The notes beneath the pieces are model-generated. The model worked only from the letters and a program-made list of their open reading frames with translations, made no database searches and was not told the origin of the DNA. The translations under genes were made by a program, and so were the position numbers. A stretch of DNA of 64,000 bases from Spongiimicrobium salis (GTDB taxonomy: Bacteria > Bacteroidota > Bacteroidia > Flavobacteriales > Flavobacteriaceae): NCBI RefSeq assembly GCF_043678055.1, contig NZ_JBHEQA010000002.1, forward strand, positions 310,001 to 374,000, read 5' to 3'. Below, one piece after another: positions 8,156-17,400 of this stretch. Numbering within the stretch: position 1 is the stretch's first letter; every line of letters begins with the position of its first letter.

Positions 8156-8307
8156 AAACTAAAAAGAGTCCTGATCTGAGAAGACCGGACCCTTTTACGA
8201 GAACACTATATGAAAATGAAAATTTTTATTTCTTTATTACACAGTAAAACTAAGGCGAATCTCAGGAAATCAAAAAATATTGTTGTGAACTAAGGGAGAA
8301 TTGTGGT
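8156..8307 (-). repeat. Dispersed repeat, copy 4 (putative minus-strand small RNA with terminator)
   Basis: Fourth copy, 152 nt, lying 4.3 kb from the others between the convergent antiporter and hydrolase genes. The conserved segments match copy 2 almost base for base, yet the roughly 30-nt variable middle is unrelated, and the 65-nt and 15-nt spacings are kept. The loop differs by one base (TCTC instead of TCTT on the minus strand) while the stem is intact, consistent with a selected hairpin. The 250-nt gap it sits in has no other recognised feature. Confidence 0.72.
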
Positions 8308-8384
8308 CTACACGATAAACGGTGTTTTTTATCGATAAAAAACAAAGCTAAAACTAGGGTTTTCTTGATGGCTGTGTGGCTAAC

Positions 8385-9719
8385 TTAGGGTATGGCAGCA
8401 ATAATTTCCTTGAGAAAAGTATTGATGTCAAAGTTGGGCGCGGCTCCCAAACCTGTTCTTACCACCACCAAATCTTTGGAAGGAATAATGAAAACACGTT
8501 GCCCTTGAAACCCATTGGCAGAGTACATATCTCTTGGAACGTCGGGATATTTTCCTTCGGCATTCAACCAGAAATGGGCCCCATAAGTCCCCTCAGATCC
8601 CGCGGTGGGTTTACGCACGTAATCGTCCCAACTACGCGCAAACAATTGCTCGCCATTCCAATTGCCTTCATGAAGGTACAACAACCCAAACTTGGCCCAA
8701 TCCCTTGTGGTGGCCCAGGCATAGGACGATCCTACAAAATTTCCTTGTAGATCCGTTTCGATCAGCATGGAATGCATACCTATTTTATCAATGAGCTGGG
8801 TGTAGGGGAAATCCAGATATTCTTGGTGACTGTTAAATTCCTGCCTCAAAATACCCGATAATAAATTGGAGGTGCCCGAAGAGTAATTCCATATTTCGGT
8901 AGGAGGAGCCAGAGCTTCCTTAAGAATCTGGGGTTGAGTCATATCATCCGCTAAAAACAACATCTTGTTCACATCGGAGATCGATGCATAATCCTCATCC
9001 CATTCCAATCCACTTTGCATGCGCAATAGGTGATTCAAACTAATATTTTTTCGGTCATCTCCCTGCCATTCGGATACCGGAGCAAGATCATTCACATTGA
9101 TCTTTCCCTGATGCTGTAATATGCCATAGAGTGTTCCTGTAATACTTTTAGTCATGGACCATCCCAAAATGGGAGTATTTACGGTTAACCCACCCGTATA
9201 CTGTTCCGCAATAATATGATCTTTGTACACCACTAAAACTGTTCTTGTCTTGGTAACTTCCGGATCAGCAAAGGCATGGTCCATAGCGCTCTTCAATTGG
9301 TCATAATCCACTTCAGCAAAAGTACTGTCCTTGGTCCCGTTGTTTCCATAGGGGAAAGGAAGGGGCGAATCTAATACGCTACGTTGGGGAATCAGGGAAA
9401 CGGCTGCAGGATTTCCCGTATCGGTGACCAAAACACAGCCTAAACCTTCCCGATACACGGCCTTACGTTCCATAAGCCCAAAGACGGATGAACTCGCATA
9501 CCGCAAACTCAGGTCAACATCGGTATCGGCCAATTTAATAAGAGGAACATTATTGTCGTTTTTAGTGATGGATTCTGCTGTGCGCTGTGCAATAAAAACA
9601 CTGGAAGCCATATTTTTTGAAGCGTATCCCGATATGATCGTAAGTTTTGGATAATTATAGACAAGGGCAAAAATGAGTCCAGCAACCAATACCAGTAAAA
9701 GACGTTTTACGATTTTCAT
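8385..9719 (-). CDS. Serine hydrolase, class C beta-lactamase-like (S12 family)
   Basis: A 444-residue protein with an N-terminal membrane anchor or signal (about 5-25), so probably periplasmic or membrane-attached. The penicillin-binding fold is marked by the SxxK motif S188-M-T-K191, with the nucleophile and general base, and the Y279-S-S motif. The third motif position reads F-Q-G rather than the classical H/K-x-G. Members hydrolyse esters, amides or D-amino-acid peptides; beta-lactamase activity cannot be assumed. It is transcribed alone, convergent with the antiporter and divergent from the pirin gene 50 nt away. Confidence 0.88.
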   Translation of the reverse strand: MKIVKRLLLVLVAGLIFALVYNYPKLTIISGYASKNMASSVFIAQRTAESITKNDNNVPLIKLADTDVDLSLRYASSSVFGLMERKAVYREGLGCVLVTDTGNPAAVSLIPQRSVLDSPLPFPYGNNGTKDSTFAEVDYDQLKSAMDHAFADPEVTKTRTVLVVYKDHIIAEQYTGGLTVNTPILGWSMTKSITGTLYGILQHQGKINVNDLAPVSEWQGDDRKNISLNHLLRMQSGLEWDEDYASISDVNKMLFLADDMTQPQILKEALAPPTEIWNYSSGTSNLLSGILRQEFNSHQEYLDFPYTQLIDKIGMHSMLIETDLQGNFVGSSYAWATTRDWAKFGLLYLHEGNWNGEQLFARSWDDYVRKPTAGSEGTYGAHFWLNAEGKYPDVPRDMYSANGFQGQRVFIIPSKDLVVVRTGLGAAPNFDINTFLKEIIAAIP

Positions 9720-9769
9720 ATAGGGAAAGAATTGTATATTTAAAAGTACGAATATAAGTATTTGATTTT

Positions 9770-10642
9770 ATGTCGAACCTTGGATTAATTATTGAAGAAA
9801 GAAGTAGGGATATTGGAGATTTTTTAGTGGGAAGACTAATTCCGTTTCGAAAAAAAAGAATGATAGGTCCCTTTATTTTTATTGATCATATGGGGCCTTC
9901 ATTATTGGGGCCTGATCGCTATCTGGATGTTGATCAGCACCCCCATATTGGCCTATCAACACTAACCTATATGTTGGAAGGGGAAATTATGCATGAAGAC
10001 AGCATTGGAACAAAACAATTGATTAGTCCGGGATCTGTAAACTGGATGGTAGCCGGAAAAGGAGTATCGCATACGGAAAGAACCCCCAAACACTTAAGAC
10101 AGGGAAAACAAACATGGGCCCATGGGTACCAAATTTGGATAGCATTGCCCAAACATTTAGAGGATATTGCGCCTTCATTTCACCATTGTCCCGCAGAAGA
10201 ATTACCTATATGGAAGGAGGGTAGCACCACCTTTAAATTGATAGCAGGAGAAGGCTATGGACAAAAATCACAAGTGCCTGTACATTCCCCTTTGTTTATG
10301 ATAGAAATAAAAAGTCAGGAAGAATATCATTTGAATACGCAAGGGCAACTGAAAGGAGAAATTGGTATTTGTGTGGTCGAAGGAGCTGTGGAGGCCTGTG
10401 GACAGCGCATTGAAAAGGGAAATATATTGGTGTCCAAAGTAGAGGATATATGCAGTACGGTGCTAAAACCAAATACCCACCTTTTACTTTTTGGCGGGGA
10501 ACCATTCCCTGAAGAACGTTTTTTATTGTGGAATTTTGTGTCTTACGATAAAGAAAAATTGAACAAGGCTAAAAAGGCCTGGGAAGATAGGACCTTCCCC
10601 ATGATGGAAGATGAGACTACCTATATCCCATTGCCCAAATAA
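9770..10642 (+). CDS. Pirin-family cupin protein
   Basis: A 290-residue bicupin. The N-terminal cupin contains the pirin metal site: DQHPHIGLSTLTYMLEGE with His residues, and further on VAGKGVSHTER and a Glu. This arrangement holds a single iron in characterised pirins. Some bacterial pirins act as quercetinases or bind regulators; the exact role here is unknown. The ATG at 9770 is preceded by an A-rich leader. It is divergent from the hydrolase gene, and a terminator hairpin follows immediately at its stop. Confidence 0.93.
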   Translation: MSNLGLIIEERSRDIGDFLVGRLIPFRKKRMIGPFIFIDHMGPSLLGPDRYLDVDQHPHIGLSTLTYMLEGEIMHEDSIGTKQLISPGSVNWMVAGKGVSHTERTPKHLRQGKQTWAHGYQIWIALPKHLEDIAPSFHHCPAEELPIWKEGSTTFKLIAGEGYGQKSQVPVHSPLFMIEIKSQEEYHLNTQGQLKGEIGICVVEGAVEACGQRIEKGNILVSKVEDICSTVLKPNTHLLLFGGEPFPEERFLLWNFVSYDKEKLNKAKKAWEDRTFPMMEDETTYIPLPK

Positions 10643-10665
10643 AAAGAATAAACACCTATTCTTTT
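10642..10665 (+). terminator. Intrinsic terminator after the pirin gene
   Basis: A perfect 9-bp inverted repeat (AAAAGAATA / TATTCTTTT) with a 6-nt loop that begins at the last base of the pirin stop codon and ends in a T run. Confidence 0.6.
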
Positions 10666-10711
10666 GCACGCTTTATACGGGATGGCTATCTTCCCTGTTT
10701 AAAGCAATACT

Positions 10712-12238
10712 ATGGCAATTATCTTTTGCAGACAAAGCATCAAGACCCTATTTCTATTGGGATGTTTCCTAGTGGTTTCTTGCGGACAACGAAAAGAAGA
10801 AAGGCAGAAGCGCCTATATGATACCTATTGTGCCTCTTGCCATATTGCTCCGGATATCCAGGATTTACCAAAAAGGATTTGGTCCAGATATGTGCTTCCC
10901 GAAATGGGCGCTAGAATGGGCATAAAAGATTCTTTGTATGACCTCACCAGGGAATTTTCTTATGAGGAACAATATGCCATAGGAAAAACCGGCATCTTCC
11001 CGTATACGCCCATCATCAGCGAAGAAGATTGGCAATTGCTAAAAGCGTATGTGTTAAAACTAGCCCCGGATACCTTATTGCCAGGCCCTAAAGCCAATAG
11101 AAGTAAAAGGCTGACACAGTTTGCGGCTTCCCCCGTTACTTTGGATAGTATAGGAAGGTCCCTGATTACCTTTATGGACTATGATGCGGAGCACAAACAA
11201 CTGCTGACAGGCGATGTGAACGGATTTCTCACGACCTATGATTTGGGAAATACCGCCAGCGTCCAACGAAAAAAATTTAGAAGCGCTATAACGGATTATA
11301 CCCGCAAAGGAGAAACGGGATTCGTGACTACAGTAGGACAATTAGATCCTTCTGAAGTAGCTTTGGGGAGTATTGCCTTGGAGACCAAAGATACCATAAG
11401 CTATCTTCCAGAGGTGATTCACAGACCAGTACATACTTTGGTGCATGATTTGGATAAGGATGGTACGGATGAATTGGTAGTGAGCGAATTTGGGTATTTT
11501 ACAGGAAAACTATCCTTGTTCACAAAGGAAGAAGGGAAATACATAAAAAAAGTGTTATTAAATCAACCTGGGGTAATCCGGGTTCTTGCCGAGGATATGG
11601 ATCATGATGGGAAGGAAGACTTGGTCGCTTTGGTATCGCAAGGCAGCGAAAGTATCAGTATTCTTTACCAAAAAGAAGCTTTGGAATTCCGTTCGGAAAA
11701 GGCCATTGAATTTAGTCCTATCTATGGCAGTAGTTGGTTTGAACTGATCGATTATGACGGGGATGGGGATAAAGATATTATTACCGTGAATGGTGACAAT
11801 GCAGATAAATCCGTAACCCTAAAGCCCTATCACGGCATGCGCATACATATCAATGGGGGTGATAATACCTTTACCGAGACCTATTTTTATCCTTTGAATG
11901 GGGTAACTAGGGTAGTGGCCCGGGATTTTGATGAAGATGGGGATGTTGATTTTGGACTTATGGCCGCTTTTCCCGATTATTTTAATCATCCGGAATTCTC
12001 CTTTGTGTATTTGGAAAATAAAGATGCGGATAACTTTAGTTTTGAACCCTACACCTTTGAAACAGCGAAAAATGGGCGTTGGTTGCTGATGGATACAGAA
12101 GATGTGGATGGAGATGGGGACCAAGATATTGTTTTAAGCTCCTTTTCCTATGTTTTTTCACCGGTACCGAAGGAATTACAGGCATTATGGGATCGGGAGA
12201 AAGCCCATATTATGATATTGAGAAACACCCTGCGCTAG
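10712..12238 (+). CDS. FG-GAP/VCBS-repeat lipoprotein with a c-type heme motif
   Basis: A 508-residue exported protein. The N-terminus is a lipoprotein signal (SCGQ, Cys24). A c-type heme motif C40-A-S-C43-H44 lies in a short cytochrome-like segment. From about residue 215 onward there are repeated Ca-binding-like blades (DLDKDGTDELVV, DMDHDGKEDLVA, DYDGDGDKDIIT, DFDEDGDVDFGL, DVDGDGDQDIVL), typical of FG-GAP/VCBS beta-propellers. Together this suggests an outer-surface or periplasmic propeller protein fused to a small cytochrome; a redox partner or ligand is unknown. The downstream amidase gene starts about 65 nt later. Confidence 0.85.
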   Translation: MAIIFCRQSIKTLFLLGCFLVVSCGQRKEERQKRLYDTYCASCHIAPDIQDLPKRIWSRYVLPEMGARMGIKDSLYDLTREFSYEEQYAIGKTGIFPYTPIISEEDWQLLKAYVLKLAPDTLLPGPKANRSKRLTQFAASPVTLDSIGRSLITFMDYDAEHKQLLTGDVNGFLTTYDLGNTASVQRKKFRSAITDYTRKGETGFVTTVGQLDPSEVALGSIALETKDTISYLPEVIHRPVHTLVHDLDKDGTDELVVSEFGYFTGKLSLFTKEEGKYIKKVLLNQPGVIRVLAEDMDHDGKEDLVALVSQGSESISILYQKEALEFRSEKAIEFSPIYGSSWFELIDYDGDGDKDIITVNGDNADKSVTLKPYHGMRIHINGGDNTFTETYFYPLNGVTRVVARDFDEDGDVDFGLMAAFPDYFNHPEFSFVYLENKDADNFSFEPYTFETAKNGRWLLMDTEDVDGDGDQDIVLSSFSYVFSPVPKELQALWDREKAHIMILRNTLR

Positions 12239-12302
12239 CGGGGCGGAGGTATCTAAAGTGTTGTGATTAATGCGTACTTTTAAAACCAATTATCTGGACG
12301 AC

Positions 12303-12959
12303 ATGAGAATTTTTGGAATCAGCCTTCTTACACTACTTATTTTTTCTTGTTCCAATGACATAAAAATTGTGGATAAGCCCATAATTTTTAATGAAGAACG
12401 AAAGCAATTGACCTTGGAGTATTTGTCCGATCGGTATGGATTGGAACAGAAGTTGCCGGTAATCGACCCCAAGATGATTGTATTGCACTGGACCGTTATA
12501 CCAACTTTGGAAGCCTCTTTTGAAGCTTTTGAAAAACCTAAACTCCCCAATTGGCGCCCGGACATTGAAAATGTCAGTGGGCTTAATGTATCTTCACATT
12601 TTTTGGTAGACCAAGACGGCACCATATATCGTTTAATGCCGGAAACCACGATGGCAAGACATGTTATTGGTTTAAACCATTGTGCTATAGGCATTGAAAA
12701 TGTTGGGGGCGAAGATGATAAACCGCTGACTCAGGAACAAGTAGAAGCCAATATTCAATTGGTACGCTATCTGGCAGAGAAGTATGATATCCAATATGTA
12801 ATTGGGCATTACGAATACACCAATTTTGAAGGACATGCGCTTTGGTTGGAAAAAGACGATGGATATCGCACCTTAAAAACGGATCCGGGAGAAGATTTTT
12901 TAACTAAAGTGCGTCAGGCCACTACAGAATTTAATTTTAAACCAACACCTAAAAAATAA
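12303..12959 (+). CDS. N-acetylmuramoyl-L-alanine amidase, AmpD/PGRP-like lipoprotein
   Basis: A 218-residue zinc amidase that cleaves the bond between MurNAc and L-Ala of peptidoglycan. The ATG at 12303 is preferred over the upstream in-frame start at 12270 because it gives a clean lipoprotein signal peptide (LLIFSCS, Cys16). Putative zinc ligands are H62 (LHWT), H169 (IGHYEY) and D194 (KTDPG), matching the His-His-Asp set of AmpD. It sits 8 nt before the M14 peptidase gene, so the two are probably co-expressed, which would give a cell-wall recycling or degradation pair. Confidence 0.88.
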   Translation: MRIFGISLLTLLIFSCSNDIKIVDKPIIFNEERKQLTLEYLSDRYGLEQKLPVIDPKMIVLHWTVIPTLEASFEAFEKPKLPNWRPDIENVSGLNVSSHFLVDQDGTIYRLMPETTMARHVIGLNHCAIGIENVGGEDDKPLTQEQVEANIQLVRYLAEKYDIQYVIGHYEYTNFEGHALWLEKDDGYRTLKTDPGEDFLTKVRQATTEFNFKPTPKK

Positions 12960-12966
12960 GACAGAC

Positions 12967-14484
12967 ATGTCCATTAAATTATATACACTATTGTTTCTTT
13001 CATTTATGCTAACCATGGGCTGTGGGCAAGCACAGGAAAAAGAATCCAATAAGGCGATTGACGAAGGTATTACCACGGAATTGTACGATACCTATGATTC
13101 CTATAAAGAATCAAGTATTGGAAAAAGAAGGATAAAACACAAAGACCTACAACCATTGATTGACCACTATAGGCAAAATCCAAAATTCACGGTAAATAAG
13201 GTGGGAACCTCCATTGAAGGTAGGGATTTAACATTGATCAGCATAGGGACGGGGGAAATCGATGTTTTCTTATGGTCACAGATGCATGGGGATGAGCCTA
13301 CCGCATCCCAGGCCATATTCGATATTTTTAACTTTCTGGATAGTGATAGTTTTAAAGCGGAAAAAGAAGCCATTCTAAGCAATCTCAAATTACATTTTTT
13401 ACCGATGCTCAATCCCGATGGAGCAGAGGTATACCAGCGAAGAAACACCTTGGGAATAGATATTAACCGAGATGCCCTGCGTTTGCAATCCCCGGAAGGA
13501 AGAACCTTAAAAAGAGTTCGGGATAGTCTTGAAGCTGATTTTGGGTTTAATCTACACGATCAAAGTACCTACTACAATGCAGAATTGACCAATAAACCAG
13601 CAACCATATCGTATTTGGCCCCTCCCTATAATTATGAAAGAGAAGTGAACGCAGTGAGAGGAAACGCAATGAAAGTCATTGTTTTTATGAATACGATCAT
13701 ACAAAAATATGCTCCTGGACAAGTAGGGCGCTATAGTGACGATTTTGAGCCCAGGGCATTTGGGGATAATATCCAAAAATGGGGCACTAGCACTATTCTG
13801 ATTGAATCCGGGGGATATCCAAACGATATTGAAAAACAGGAAATACGAAAATTGAACTATGTTTCCATCTTATCCGCCATATATACTATTGCCAAAGGGA
13901 ATTACAAAGAGATACCTTTGGAAGATTATGAAAAAATACCTCAGAACGACCGTAAATTGTTCGATCTAAAAATAGAAGGCGTAACCTATGAGCTCTTGGG
14001 AAAACCCTATACCATAGATATTGGGATCCATCGTTTGGAAGTAGATAAGGAAGGGCATAATGATTTTTGGTATAGTAGTCGTATTATCGATCAAGGCGAT
14101 TTATCTACCTACTATGGCTATGAAACGGTCAATGGAGAGGGCTATACCTTGCGTCAGGGAAAAGTGTACCCAAAAACAATGGCTAATATGGAAGCCGTAA
14201 AAGATTTGGATTTTGCACAATTGTTAAAGGAGGGCTATGCCTATGTCAGGGTAAAGAAAATCCCTTCTACCGCACTTTCCTTTGATCACAGCCCCTTGCA
14301 CCTGATAAGCGAGTCCTATGAAATTCCGGAATTTCGTATAGAGATAGGGCAGAACCCCACTTTTTTGATGGAAAAAAATGGGGAAATATTAAGCGCCGTG
14401 ATCAACGGTTCTTATATAAGCCTTACCAAAGGCTTTAAACCAATCTTGTTCAATTGGAACGGTAATGGGATGATCTATAGATAG
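12967..14484 (+). CDS. M14-family zinc carboxypeptidase lipoprotein
   Basis: A 505-residue exported metallopeptidase. A lipoprotein signal ends at Cys19 (TMGCG). The zinc site is clear: H107-x-x-E110 in MHGDEPTA and H197 in NLHDQ. N167/R168 fit the substrate-carboxylate binding pair, and E280 (LIESGG) is the likely general base. About 200 residues of beta-rich sequence follow the catalytic domain. M14 enzymes of this kind remove C-terminal residues or cleave cell-wall cross-linking peptides. The linkage to an adjacent amidase gene fits a peptidoglycan role, but dietary or environmental peptides are equally possible. Confidence 0.88.
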   Translation: MSIKLYTLLFLSFMLTMGCGQAQEKESNKAIDEGITTELYDTYDSYKESSIGKRRIKHKDLQPLIDHYRQNPKFTVNKVGTSIEGRDLTLISIGTGEIDVFLWSQMHGDEPTASQAIFDIFNFLDSDSFKAEKEAILSNLKLHFLPMLNPDGAEVYQRRNTLGIDINRDALRLQSPEGRTLKRVRDSLEADFGFNLHDQSTYYNAELTNKPATISYLAPPYNYEREVNAVRGNAMKVIVFMNTIIQKYAPGQVGRYSDDFEPRAFGDNIQKWGTSTILIESGGYPNDIEKQEIRKLNYVSILSAIYTIAKGNYKEIPLEDYEKIPQNDRKLFDLKIEGVTYELLGKPYTIDIGIHRLEVDKEGHNDFWYSSRIIDQGDLSTYYGYETVNGEGYTLRQGKVYPKTMANMEAVKDLDFAQLLKEGYAYVRVKKIPSTALSFDHSPLHLISESYEIPEFRIEIGQNPTFLMEKNGEILSAVINGSYISLTKGFKPILFNWNGNGMIYR

Positions 14485-14492
14485 TATACGGT

Positions 14493-17400
14493 TTAGTGTT
14501 CAATGACAACACTTTCCCCTGGAATCCATTGTTTATCCTCATCGCTATAGTAGAGGTATGCACTGCTCGCTGGAGCGGTATAGCTTCCTGCAATTTCTGC
14601 TTTTAGGCTAAAGCGTAATGTTTTTGTTTCTTTAGGCCTAAATTCGCGCCAATAACAAATAATGTAATTCTCGGAGAGTTCGTAATACGCCACTTTGTGC
14701 TGTTCCAAGAACTCCTCCAACTGCCAGGGTTGCAATGAAGCTCCGGAAGGGATGCCGATAATGGCCGTCACCATGGGAATTCCTTTCGCTTCCATATTCT
14801 TAATATCTACCTTCATAGGAATAATATCCCCAACACGATAATTGTTCACTGGGATATGGGTATCCATAAGTACTTTACAGGCCTCGGAAGAATCGGGTAG
14901 ATAACTGTCCCATTGCAGGACTAAACTGTAAGGAAACTGCAATTTATTGGAACTAAATTCCACCTGAACTTCTTGCGTACCTGAAGTAATATACTTTGCA
15001 ATATCCCGTATTTTAATGATGCCATTTGGGGTATATTCCAAAGCACGTCTAAGCGTATGTCCATTTATGGTCAAAGCGATGTTGTCTTCGGCGGAGAGGA
15101 TATCTCTCTTAAAATTTTTAGTGTAAGCGATCAATGCCTTTAGGGCCATTGCTGTAGATTGTGTAGCCCCAAAACGTCCGTGTTTTCTGTTTTTTAAAAT
15201 AGATTCAATGCCTTGAGTAATATAGGTCTTATGTTTTTGTTCTTCCCTTAGCAAGGCCAATACCGTGAATGCCGAGGTTTCAATAATTTTCCCGTTACCA
15301 TAAGAACGTGTAATGGTATGGGAAACAGGCAATTCGGAAAAACCGTTTTGCGCAATATGCTTTTTAATTTCCCGAAGAAGCAATTGCGCTTTTTCCTTCT
15401 TATTAAAGTTATAACTAGCCAGAGTCATTAAGGCCAGGCGATAGGCATCCTTGCTCTTTAAGGCTTCGTTATAGGCATATTCATATTCTTTTTGGATATC
15501 TACTTGGATTCCCGCTTCGCTAAGCGCATATACAATATAGGCATTGGCGACATCTTTGGGAGAGCTGGCAAAACTGTCGTATCCCTTGTTCGATTTCATA
15601 AATCCGCCTTTACCGTCTCTCCGACTCATAAGCCATGCTACAGTTCGTTTCAACATTTTTTCACTAACCCCTTTATAAACTTCCTTCATTTCTGTAAACT
15701 CCAAAACTCCATAGGCAGTTAAGGTTTCATGGGGAGGCGTATCCCCAAACCATTCAAAGCCCCCTTCTTTGGTTTCAAAACCTATTAACTTTTGATAGCC
15801 CTCTTTAATAAATTTCAAAGCCCGCCGTTCTATCTTTGGATTACTTTTTCCGCTTTCTTTTAAATATTTCAGAACCATGATATTGGGGTAAGTACTGGAA
15901 GAAGTCTGTTCAAAACAACCATAGGGTTTTCTGATCATCCCCTCAATGCCATCCAAAACATCGCCTATAACATCGGTATAAATGTTGAATTCGGCGGTTA
16001 AACTTTTGGGGACAACCTGTGCTACATTGAATTGGAAAGCTTGACTCTTATTTCCGGATAGGCTGGCCTCCGTTGGGAAATAAGGACTTATTATGCTTAT
16101 ATCTTTTTGTACGACATCATTGTAATAGGAGGATTTTGCCGTAATTCCAAGGGTACCTTTAGTGTCTACTTTAAGAGGTATAATCTTTATAGGTTTAGTT
16201 ATAGTACTGTTGGCCTCTATATAGATGGTTTTGGGCAAATCTTCTAAAGGTTTAATAGAATTCGGTAGCTCAAATGATAACTGAACATTAAAGGAATTGC
16301 TGGCATTATTGCTAATGACCATGGGTAAAACTACGGTATCATTGACCGCCATATAATTAGGGGTCTTAACATCGATATGTAGTACCTTTTTGGTACTATA
16401 ATCCTTTTCAGCCCTGCCTACCAATCCGTTATACCCTATACCTTCTGCAGTAACTTTAAAGGAAGTTATGGCGTCGGAATTATAAAATTCAAGTGTAGCT
16501 GTTCCTGCTTCGTCGGTCTGTACTACTGGATTCCAGTAAATGGTCTGCCTGAAATCCGAACGCTCATGGGGAAGTGCCTTTCCCGTATACTGGGGAACAT
16601 AAAATTGTTTTTTACGATGGTTGCTATAATAGGGATAGGAATAAAATTGAGCCGTTGCATAATTGTTGTATTTGGAACTATGTAGCTTCTTTTTCCGACC
16701 GTAGTCTTTTGCGCCATTTTTACTGTTTATGAGAATCACTCCGTTGCTTGCTGCGGTACCATATAATGTGGTTGCCGCAATATCTTTTAAAACAGTTATG
16801 GAGGAGATTCTTGAGGGGTGTAGTACGCTAACATCCCGGGAATTAATGGGTACCCCATCTAAAATGTATAAAGGCTGACTGTTCCCAGAAATGGCAGCTG
16901 CTCCCCGTATGATAATGGAGGTATCCTTGGAAGTGGCGCTGCCTGTAGTATTAATTTGTACCCCCGCCACCTGACCTTGAAGTGCACTGGCGATACTCTG
17001 ATATTGTTGAAGATTTTCACTATGTATGAAAGCAGCGCTGGCACTCAGGTTTCTTTTTGCCATTGAACCATATCCAACTACGACAACTTCGTCTAAGGAT
17101 TCACTATCCTCTTCCAAACGTATAGGAGCTATAACCTGCTGTTGTATTGGTTTTTGAAGCGGTTTTACAACAGCTTTAAATCCCTTTACATCGCTGAAAT
17201 CCTTAGGATGGCTTGTCTTGTTCTTTGCGGATTTTGTGCCTGTGGTGGTGTTCCCTTTTACAATGCGAAGTTGTTTTTTATCTTCTCTATAAGCCAAAAG
17301 AATATGATGTATTCCCTCGGCAATTTTAAAAGTATAACTACCATTTTTATGTGTCTCATCTACCAGTACTTTGTTGCCGTAACGATCAAAAAGTAAAATA

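Noticed and set aside
3054..8307. Integron cassettes with attC sites
   Set aside because: No integrase gene and no GTTRRRY/RYYYAAC pairs in the right arrangement; the stem reads better as a terminator.
8376..8794. Plus-strand frames opposite the serine hydrolase
   Set aside because: They are shadows of the real minus-strand gene, which has clear catalytic motifs.
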